NCBI GenBank assembly: GCA_003820635.1
Contig: RPOS01000079.1
Span: 1 to 13,989 of the forward strand
Length of the DNA: 13,989 nt
Direction: 5' to 3'
Source: Verrucomicrobiaceae bacterium
Lineage (GTDB): Bacteria; Verrucomicrobiota; Verrucomicrobiae; Verrucomicrobiales; Akkermansiaceae
Positions 1-6,298 of this stretch are shown here, in pieces. The notes beneath the pieces are model-generated. The model was not told the origin of the DNA. It ran no database searches and worked only from the letters and a program-made list of their open reading frames with translations. A program made the translations under genes and the position numbers. Numbering within the stretch: position 1 is the first letter of the stretch; every line of letters starts with the position of its first letter.

Positions 1-1662
1 GGCGTTGCCGAAGATCGCCATGGCCATGATGCCGCGCTGGCGGATGAATCCACCCCAGCGCGCGTGAAGGATGAGCGCGCACCACAGCACGATGAGCAGC
101 GCGCCGTTTTCCTTGGGATCCCAGCCCCAGAAGCGGCCCCATGACTGGTCGGCCCAGATGCCGCCGAGCACCGTGCCCACGAAGCTGAACAGTGTGGCGA
201 AACAAATGACGCCATAGACCATGCCGGTGAGTTTTTTGGCGGTCTCGCGCGTCAGCAGACGGGTGAACAGGCCTAACAACACATAGGCGATGCCGAGGAA
301 GCCAGCGAGAAACATCGCCGAGTAGCCGGCGGTGATGACGACCACGTGGGTGGCCAGCCAGAAGTTGCTGTCGAGCACGGCCTGCATCATTTCCAGCGTG
401 TCGCCGCTGGTGCCGAGGTGGTGGGCGACGATCAACGAGATGAATCCCACCATGCCGGCGCAGGCCGCGCCGATGCCATCGCGGTAAATGCGCTCGATGA
501 CCAGGCCGAGCAGCACGGCCCCCCAGCCGACGAAGATGGCGGAGGAATACAGGTTGGTGACCGGCGGCCGGCCTTGCAGATACATGCGCGAGAACATGCC
601 GAAGGTATGGACGGCGAATGCAAGAATCAGCAACAGGAAGGCGGTCTTGCGCAGGCCGCGCGGGCAACAGAGCCACGAAGTGCAGGCTAACAGGAAGGCT
701 GCCACATAAAGGACCATGCTGTGATAGAACGGCTCCATCTGGTTGAAGCGCAGCTCGTAGGAGGTGCGGCCCGCCCATTCCGGGTGCTCGATGTTGAGCC
801 AACCGGCGTATTCGAGCGTCACTTTGGAAAACGCGGCGGGATCATTGGCGCGGAAGGCATCGCCCATGTCCGCCAGCGCGGCCACCGAGACCGGGATCGT
901 CTGCGGAGACTTCACCCGCATCAGCGCGGCACCGGTCGTTAGCCAGTCATCCGGCTTGCCACCGACCGGTGGCGCGACGACGAGCAGGTAGGAGAAATCC
1001 GCCTGACGCTCGTAGCGGGAAACCGCGGAGCGGAGCAAGGCCATGCGTTCCTTGTCGAGCGGACCGGAATTATCTTCAAGTTTCGCGGCACCTGCGGCGA
1101 CGGCCTTGGCATAGGCATCGATTTCCTTGCCGAACTCAACGGTGCCCTCATCGTGGATGCTGCTTTTCAGGCGCTGATAGAGATAGATCGAGTTGCGCAG
1201 CGTGAAGATGGCTGATTGGAACGGAGTGCGTTTCGCTGCCTCCACTTCGCCGGCGAGTTTGCCTTCCTCGTCGATCTTGGCGATGTGCGGTTTGAGCTCC
1301 GCGTAGGTGCAGTATTTCTTGTCCGCCTGCGGCCAGCCGAACATGCCGAGCACTTCCTGGTTGGCGACGGCAAACACCGGATAAGTGTCGGCTTTTTCAG
1401 GATTGAAGAGGACATCGGCCAGCCAGCGCGAGGCGCTGATCTTGCCGCCCTCGGGCAGGCGCACCGTTTGCTTGCCGCGCAGGATGAGCAGCGAACTGCG
1501 GGCCACCGAGTCCATCGGCTTGATGCGGCCGCCGGCGAGCACCGGAATGCGGTTGAAGGACGTGAGATCGAACTCGCCGGCATCGGTCTTGGGATACATC
1601 CAAGACGCGCCTATCCAAAGGGTGGCGACCAACAGGACAAGGTAGGGAACGAGGCGGTTCAT
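1..1662 (-). CDS. ccsA: CcsA/ResC-type cytochrome c biogenesis protein (System II heme handling), 3' end cut by the window edge
   Basis: This is the integral-membrane half of the System II heme exporter and synthetase. Together with ResB it moves heme to the outside of the inner membrane and attaches it to apocytochrome c. The 554 visible codons start at an ATG that overlaps the resB stop by four bases (ATGA). There is an N-terminal membrane segment (residues about 5-20), then a periplasmic domain of roughly 300 residues beginning near FNRIPVLAGGRIKPMDSVAR, then a set of membrane helices. The heme-binding WWD signature is intact (WGRFWGWDPKE, residues 508-518). It is flanked by His439 (ATHVVVITAGY) and His533 (LHARWGG), which fit the paired external heme ligands of the family. 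No stop codon is reached before position 1, so the C-terminus lies outside. The family call is sure; a role dedicated to the cytochromes next door is inference. Confidence 0.93.
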   Translation of the reverse strand, partial: MNRLVPYLVLLVATLWIGASWMYPKTDAGEFDLTSFNRIPVLAGGRIKPMDSVARSSLLILRGKQTVRLPEGGKISASRWLADVLFNPEKADTYPVFAVANQEVLGMFGWPQADKKYCTYAELKPHIAKIDEEGKLAGEVEAAKRTPFQSAIFTLRNSIYLYQRLKSSIHDEGTVEFGKEIDAYAKAVAAGAAKLEDNSGPLDKERMALLRSAVSRYERQADFSYLLVVAPPVGGKPDDWLTTGAALMRVKSPQTIPVSVAALADMGDAFRANDPAAFSKVTLEYAGWLNIEHPEWAGRTSYELRFNQMEPFYHSMVLYVAAFLLACTSWLCCPRGLRKTAFLLLILAFAVHTFGMFSRMYLQGRPPVTNLYSSAIFVGWGAVLLGLVIERIYRDGIGAACAGMVGFISLIVAHHLGTSGDTLEMMQAVLDSNFWLATHVVVITAGYSAMFLAGFLGIAYVLLGLFTRLLTRETAKKLTGMVYGVICFATLFSFVGTVLGGIWADQSWGRFWGWDPKENGALLIVLWCALILHARWGGFIRQRGIMAMAIFGNA

Positions 1663-2825
1663 GGCGCGGTGGCGGTTTTTTGACGGCGGGAAAATCCGGC
1701 GAGATGGAAGATGAACTGATAGATGAGCCCGATGGACACGATCGCACAGGCGACATAGGGCGCCTGATAGCTGGGATTGCGCACCACCTGCAGCACGGTG
1801 CCGCTGTTATCCGGCTCGAAACCGGATTGGTAGTAGGTGTCGCCCTGATAGCGCAGCGGATGGTTCATGTAGATGAGCACCTGGCGGCTGTCCTTCACCT
1901 CGGGATCGACAAGGTTGACCTTGCTGGAGAAGTTTTTCGGGATCTGGGTGCCGGGATAGGTTTCATGAGTAAAATCCAGCAGCGTGAGGCTGTAAGGCTT
2001 GTAGTAGCGCGCGGGCCGGAGCTGGATGCTCCACTTGCGGCCGTCCGCTTCGAATGTCTGCGCGGCGGCCAGCGAATCCGAAACCAGCCAGGTGCCGAGC
2101 GACTCGCCGCCCTTGCCCGGGATGATTTCCAGCACGGCGCTCATCGAATCGCGCTCGTCCATGCGGGTCGCGCGGGGTTTCGCGGTCACGGCGATGCGCT
2201 GGCCGGTTCCCTGTGTGGATGCCGGGACCGAGCTGGCACCCTGCCCGATCATCTGGAGTTTTGAGTTCTGATAGAAACCGCGCACCTCCATGCGGAAGGG
2301 CAGCGACTCGTGGGAAATCGTGCCGCCATCGGCGAGTCGCGCGCCGGGTATGGCGGTGACCTGCTCGGTATCCGGATCGGTTTGATCGATCACCGCCAGT
2401 TCCATGCGCATGGAGTCCTCCGAGTAGTTGCTGGTGCCGCCCTCCTTGATGCGCATGTAGCTGTGCACCGAGAACAGATCGGTGGCCAAGCCGCCGGCCA
2501 GCATGATGATGATGCCGATGTGGATACACTGGATGCCGAACTTTTTCCAACTCCAGATGTTACGGGTGATCATCGAGGCGATCAGGTTGAGGAGCAAGGC
2601 GGCTCCGATCAGATGGCCACCGGGAAACACGGGCAGGCGCAGGTTTCCCGAGGGGGCGTTCCACCAGATGAGCCAGCTTTGGAAATACTCCTCCTGCACG
2701 AGGTAGAGCCCGAAGCGCACCTGCGCCAGTGTCCCGGCGAAGACCAGCACAAAGGCCGCGGCGAGGCAGAACAGGGTGAGACGCAGCGAGCAGAGGGCGT
2801 CAAGTAATCGGCTCAGGGCTTTCAT
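1659..2825 (-). CDS. resB: ResB/Ccs1-like cytochrome c biogenesis protein
   Basis: ResB is the partner of CcsA in System II cytochrome c maturation and is thought to present apocytochrome and assist heme ligation outside the inner membrane. The 388-residue protein shows the family layout. Three membrane segments sit near residues 15-35, 69-87 and 97-118, followed by a large periplasmic domain (about 120-350) and a last helix at about 355-377. The conserved end of the periplasmic domain is present (MNHPLRYQGDTYYQSGF, residues 320-336). His102 in the third helix is a possible heme contact. The ATG start overlaps the stop of the upstream lipoprotein gene by one base (TAATG), and its own stop overlaps the ccsA start. 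Both overlaps point to translational coupling in one operon. Confidence 0.92.
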   Translation of the reverse strand: MKALSRLLDALCSLRLTLFCLAAAFVLVFAGTLAQVRFGLYLVQEEYFQSWLIWWNAPSGNLRLPVFPGGHLIGAALLLNLIASMITRNIWSWKKFGIQCIHIGIIIMLAGGLATDLFSVHSYMRIKEGGTSNYSEDSMRMELAVIDQTDPDTEQVTAIPGARLADGGTISHESLPFRMEVRGFYQNSKLQMIGQGASSVPASTQGTGQRIAVTAKPRATRMDERDSMSAVLEIIPGKGGESLGTWLVSDSLAAAQTFEADGRKWSIQLRPARYYKPYSLTLLDFTHETYPGTQIPKNFSSKVNLVDPEVKDSRQVLIYMNHPLRYQGDTYYQSGFEPDNSGTVLQVVRNPSYQAPYVACAIVSIGLIYQFIFHLAGFSRRQKTATAP

Positions 2826-4042
2826 TATTCAGGCTTGTTGAAGCGGATGGATTCGAGAAACGCGGTGAACTTCGCTTTTTCCGCGCCGACCAGGGCATCC
2901 GGCCCGGTGAATTTGAAGAACCAAGTCTCGCCACCATGCGCCGTCCAACCTGCGGCACAACGGTTTTGCGGGCCGGTGGCGTCGATGACTTTGATCGTCT
3001 TGGGTCCGGCGGCGACTTGATCCATGCTTTCGGCAAGCGCGGCTTCTTCGATGGGCGGGAGTCCGATTTGCGCACGCCAGCGGTTGACGTTGGCAAGATC
3101 GCCACCGACATCGCCGGGGAAATGCGTCACGGCAAGCTCGCCTTTGGAGGCATCCGCGCCGGTGATGGCAATGGTGGCATAGCGTGCGGAGCTGCCTTTC
3201 ACCACGGCCCAGCCATCCGGCAGTTGCCAGGTCACCGAGCCATCGCCCGCCGGGACGACCGCGGCTTCTTTTGGCGGCGTGACCCCCTCGCCCGGGGCGG
3301 TGCCATGCATCGGCACCTTGGAAGGTTCCGCGGGTTTCACCGATGCGATCCAATTGATGAAATTCTCCCGCTCCGCCGCGGCGAGCGCCGCGTTGCCGCG
3401 CAGTTTGAAGAACCAAGCACTCGGCCCGGATTCGGCGATGGCACCTATGAGACGGCCGTCCTTTTTCGGATCCGCATTCGGGATGAGTCCCTCGATTTCC
3501 ACGAACACCGCATCGCCAAAACCGGAGACCACCGTCCGCGAGTTTTCTTTCAACGAGGCATCGTCAAAAGATTCCTGACCGAGCTGGCCGCGCCAGCGGT
3601 TGATGTTGGCGAGCAGACCGCCCGGCGCGCTGCGCAAGGTGGAAAAGGTCACGTCCACCGTCGCGCCGTCCTCGCCCTGGATCTGGTACTTCGCCAAGAG
3701 CATGGCCGACGGTGGCTGCTTCTTCCAATGAGCCGGCGGACTATCGGAAAAATTCTGGGCCGGAGCCATGGCCGTGCCTGCCGCGGCAAGCTGTTCCGGA
3801 GTCAGGCCGGCATGCGGATCCTTGCCATCCATGCCGGGGATTCCCGCATGGGGATCCGCGCCATCGGCAGCTCCCGGGATCACACCGCCAGGCATCATGC
3901 CGGGCATGCCCGCATGCGGATCTCCAGCGGCGGAGCCTGCCGGAGCTTCCTTGGCTACACGGTAAACCTTGATCTCCTTGTCTTGTTTGCAGGAAACGAG
4001 GGCGAGGGCGAAAAGCCCGCTGGATAAGAGTGTGGATTTCAT
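2825..4042 (-). CDS. Lipoprotein of unknown function with a duplicated domain and DPHAG repeats
   Basis: I do not recognise a named function. The chosen ATG gives a clean lipoprotein signal, MKSTLLSSGLFALALVSC, with the lipidated cysteine at residue 18. A GTG 30 bases upstream would add residues ahead of the signal and is less likely. Residues 41-80 form a flexible Pro/Gly/Met/His-rich stretch with three DPHAG copies (41, 63 and 75), two followed by a PGM motif. Two related domains follow, about 100-236 and 268-400. Each contains an N(I/V)NRWRxQ(L/I)G motif (147-156 and 318-327) and ends in a WFFK helix block (210-235 and 374-399), so the protein arose by internal duplication. It sits 84 bases after the ImcH-like gene and overlaps resB by one base. 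Context suggests an accessory role in cytochrome assembly or electron transfer; metal binding by the Met/His stretch is speculation. Confidence 0.8.
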   Translation of the reverse strand: MKSTLLSSGLFALALVSCKQDKEIKVYRVAKEAPAGSAAGDPHAGMPGMMPGGVIPGAADGADPHAGIPGMDGKDPHAGLTPEQLAAAGTAMAPAQNFSDSPPAHWKKQPPSAMLLAKYQIQGEDGATVDVTFSTLRSAPGGLLANINRWRGQLGQESFDDASLKENSRTVVSGFGDAVFVEIEGLIPNADPKKDGRLIGAIAESGPSAWFFKLRGNAALAAAERENFINWIASVKPAEPSKVPMHGTAPGEGVTPPKEAAVVPAGDGSVTWQLPDGWAVVKGSSARYATIAITGADASKGELAVTHFPGDVGGDLANVNRWRAQIGLPPIEEAALAESMDQVAAGPKTIKVIDATGPQNRCAAGWTAHGGETWFFKFTGPDALVGAEKAKFTAFLESIRFNKPE

Positions 4043-4126
4043 GATTGGGCTCGTAGCGGGCGCATGCTTCACGCCGGGCGGCTAGCCGTCAATTCCCCAG
4101 CAAGAAAAGACCGGAGATTCAGAGCC

Positions 4127-5623
4127 TCACTCCTCCTGGATCTGGCCGTTGTGGCACTCGGCGCAGTTCGGCTCAAGGTAGTCCGAATCGAGGTGGAAGA
4201 AGTCGTGCCCCTTGAGGTTCACTTTTTCGAGCTCCTCTCCGGCACCTTGGGCGGTGATGATATGGCAGGCGTTGCAATCACTGCCCTTGATGGTTTTGCT
4301 GCGATCCTCATTGAAATGATTGCCGGCGTGGCAGCGGAAGCAGCCATTGGTATCCTTGTGGCCGATGTGATCTGGATGGGCGCGCCAGTCCGCCTTCATT
4401 TCCGGGAAAAAATTGGTGCTGTAGAGCGTCTGCGTCGCGGCGATCAGAGCGCTCGCCCGCTCGTCATCGGGGTATTCGGCGCGTAGGGATTCCTCGATCT
4501 TTTGCTGGGCCTCCTCGCGATTGGAATAAGGCGCGGCGAGCGCGGTGACGACGTTCTTCTTGGCCCAGGGGATCGTCGGATCGATGCGGCCCGTCGCCAG
4601 CGCCTGGTCCACGGCATCATTCGGTGAAAGGAACTTGTGCGCCGGACGGTTGTGGCAATCCATGCAGTCCATGGTGCGGATCTCATGCTTGGAAATGTCG
4701 TCCGTAAAATCCTCGGTGCGATAAACGGTGACCTTGCCGTCGGCATCTGTCACGCGCACCCAAGGGATCTCACGCCGCTCATCGTCCAAATGGATGAACT
4801 CGATCTTGTTGGACACATTCATGTGCGAGTGGATGCCTTCCACGGGTCCCCGCACCGGATCGCTGCCGCCCACCTTGAGCACCATCTGGACGGTAAATGG
4901 CGTGTTCTCCTCGTCGGCGAGGAAGCGTTTGAAGGTCTTCGGCACATCGCCGAAATGTTTCTGCGACCAGTGGCAGGTCTGGCATGTTTCCTGGGCCAGG
5001 CGCAGGTTCGGATTGAGAATCCGGATCGGCCGGTTGAAATCACCACGAATCTGGTGATAAAGCTGTTTCACGCCGTTGAGCTTGGTGCGGATGTAGGCGG
5101 TGGTGCCGGGGCCGATGTGACAGGCCACGCAATCCACCTGGGCATGCGATGAGTGCTGATGGGCATTGAATTGCGGCTCCATCGGCGTGTGACAGGCCTG
5201 GCCACAGAAGGTATTGGATTCCATCAGGTGGTAAGTCTCGTAGCTGCCGAACGCGGTCAGCAGCAGGAAGCCGATGCTGCCCAGCACGAAGGCGGCCATC
5301 AATTGTCGGTCCCGCTTGCGTGAAAGATCCACACTCAGCACCAAGGCCCCCTCTTTGCGCGGCACCCCCTTGCGGATGCGGCGGGTTTCCAGCACGTAGC
5401 CGAGAAACACCAGGCCAAGCCCCATGAAAAAGAACATCGGAGCCACCACGTAGGCCAAGATGCCCATGTAGGGATTCGCGTGGGTGGCGAAAAGATCCAC
5501 GGCGACCAGCAGGATGAACGCGAAAACTGCCGACGCACAAAGCACCATGCCGGCAAGGCTGAGCCAGTTGCGCAGGCGGTTGAGGCGGCCGGGAGCCGGG
5601 GCGGAGGCGGATTCTTCGTTCAT
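4127..5623 (-). CDS. Seven-heme NapC/NirT-family inner-membrane cytochrome, ImcH-like quinol dehydrogenase
   Basis: The protein probably oxidises menaquinol in the inner membrane and passes electrons to periplasmic cytochromes. The 498 residues have three membrane helices (about 21-45, 53-78 and 108-130), followed by a periplasmic multiheme region. Six canonical heme sites are visible: CVACH 165, CQTCH 214, CMDCH 320, CFRCH 428, CNACH 450 and CAECH 487. A seventh, first in order, is CGQACH at 140, with three residues between the cysteines instead of two. The NapC/NirT core is recognisable around residues 136-220 (SSHAQVDCVACHIGPG, then RPIRILNPNLRLAQETC). Seven hemes, three helices and about 500 residues match my knowledge of Geobacter ImcH, used with high-potential extracellular acceptors; NapC and NrfH are smaller. 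It is the first gene of a probable operon with the lipoprotein, resB and ccsA. The precise redox partner is inferred. Confidence 0.88.
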   Translation of the reverse strand: MNEESASAPAPGRLNRLRNWLSLAGMVLCASAVFAFILLVAVDLFATHANPYMGILAYVVAPMFFFMGLGLVFLGYVLETRRIRKGVPRKEGALVLSVDLSRKRDRQLMAAFVLGSIGFLLLTAFGSYETYHLMESNTFCGQACHTPMEPQFNAHQHSSHAQVDCVACHIGPGTTAYIRTKLNGVKQLYHQIRGDFNRPIRILNPNLRLAQETCQTCHWSQKHFGDVPKTFKRFLADEENTPFTVQMVLKVGGSDPVRGPVEGIHSHMNVSNKIEFIHLDDERREIPWVRVTDADGKVTVYRTEDFTDDISKHEIRTMDCMDCHNRPAHKFLSPNDAVDQALATGRIDPTIPWAKKNVVTALAAPYSNREEAQQKIEESLRAEYPDDERASALIAATQTLYSTNFFPEMKADWRAHPDHIGHKDTNGCFRCHAGNHFNEDRSKTIKGSDCNACHIITAQGAGEELEKVNLKGHDFFHLDSDYLEPNCAECHNGQIQEE

Positions 5624-5926
5624 GGATTTTAAGGGTGTGAAATGGACAGGGAGTTGGTTCTTACGGGCAAACCGGAATCACAGATGACACGGGTTCAACG
5701 GATATGGCTGCTTTAACATGACGATTCGTGAACCGTTTCGACCGCAGTGACAAGCCCGGGGGATTTTTGCGCGCAATCCGTCAAAATCCGCGTGGTTGGG
5801 GGTTAAGCTGCAACTTGGTTTCAACGCCATCGCCGGGGAACTCGCAAAAAAAGCGGAGACCCGGGATCCAGGTCTCCGCCAGAGCAACCGTTCCGGCGGC
5901 GGATGACCGGCGCCGGCAATGATTTT
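5624..5926. other. Intergenic region between the two cytochrome operons
   Basis: This stretch of about 300 bases carries no gene I can support. On its right side lies the intrinsic terminator of the porin-cytochrome operon (5846-5879). At 5761-5789 there is a dyad with perfect 7-base arms (GGATTTT at 5761-5767 and AAAATCC at 5783-5789) enclosing the palindrome TTGCGCGCAA (5767-5776). The promoter of the ImcH-like operon should lie here on the minus strand, but I found no convincing -35/-10 pair. The leader just before the start codon is A/C-rich (CACACCCTTAAAATCC) and has no Shine-Dalgarno sequence. Confidence 0.5.
5846..5879 (-). terminator. Intrinsic terminator of the porin-cytochrome operon
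   Basis: Read on the minus strand, a perfect 9-base-pair stem (GCGGAGACC at 5879-5871 with GGTCTCCGC at 5861-5853) and a 9-base loop are followed directly by seven T residues (5852-5846). It lies 47 bases past the stop of the monoheme cytochrome gene and separates that operon from the ImcH-like operon downstream. Confidence 0.9.
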
Positions 5927-6250
5927 TTACTTCTTGAAGGTGCGGATGTAGGCCACCAACTCCTTGGCTTCCGCCTCGGTGATCTTGCCGGTGTAGCCCT
6001 TCATCTTCTGTTTATCGCCGTCCTTGACGCCTTCCAGGATGGCCTTGACGCCTTCGGCATCCGACCATTTCTGGCCTTCTGCCGTGGTGTAGTCACGGGC
6101 ACCGGACTTCTTGCCCATCTTGGTGTTGCCTGTGCCGTCCTTGCCGTGGCAGGAGGCGCAGCTCTTGGCATAAATGGCGGCGGCGTCGCCGAAGGCGGCG
6201 GGTGATGCCAGCAGCAGCGCTGCCGACAGGATTGTGAGTTGCATTTTCAT
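5927..6250 (-). CDS. Small periplasmic monoheme cytochrome c (class I)
   Basis: This is a probable soluble periplasmic electron carrier. The 107-residue precursor has a cleavable signal peptide (MKMQLTILSAALLLASPAAFG, about residues 1-21). A single heme site, CASCH, lies at 31-35, and Met83 (QKMKGYTGKI) is the likely sixth heme ligand. A C-terminal helix typical of class I cytochromes follows (TEAEAKELVAYIRTF). The mature size, near 86 residues, is usual for this class. A TTG 27 bases upstream is open in the same frame, but it would add a polar N-terminus before the signal peptide, so the ATG at 6250 is preferred; an ATG two codons later is also possible. It is the last gene of the porin-cytochrome operon, 48 bases after the porin stop. 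It could shuttle electrons between the inner-membrane seven-heme protein and the octaheme protein, which is inference from position. Confidence 0.9.
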   Translation of the reverse strand: MKMQLTILSAALLLASPAAFGDAAAIYAKSCASCHGKDGTGNTKMGKKSGARDYTTAEGQKWSDAEGVKAILEGVKDGDKQKMKGYTGKITEAEAKELVAYIRTFKK

Positions 6251-6298
6251 GGTTTTAGTCGGTTTGTTGTTTCTCAAGCGACAATTGTTTCTGGCAGG

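Noticed and set aside
2936..4027. Plus-strand open frame of 363 codons
   Set aside because: It lies opposite the duplicated-domain lipoprotein gene. Its translation is rich in Arg, Gly and His with no motif, as expected from the complement of a GC-rich gene.
4043..4072. GTG start adding ten residues to the duplicated-domain lipoprotein
   Set aside because: The ATG at 4042 gives a standard 18-residue lipoprotein signal; the extension does not resemble one.
6251..6277. TTG start adding nine residues to the monoheme cytochrome
   Set aside because: It puts a polar stretch before the signal peptide; the ATG at 6250 starts the signal directly.
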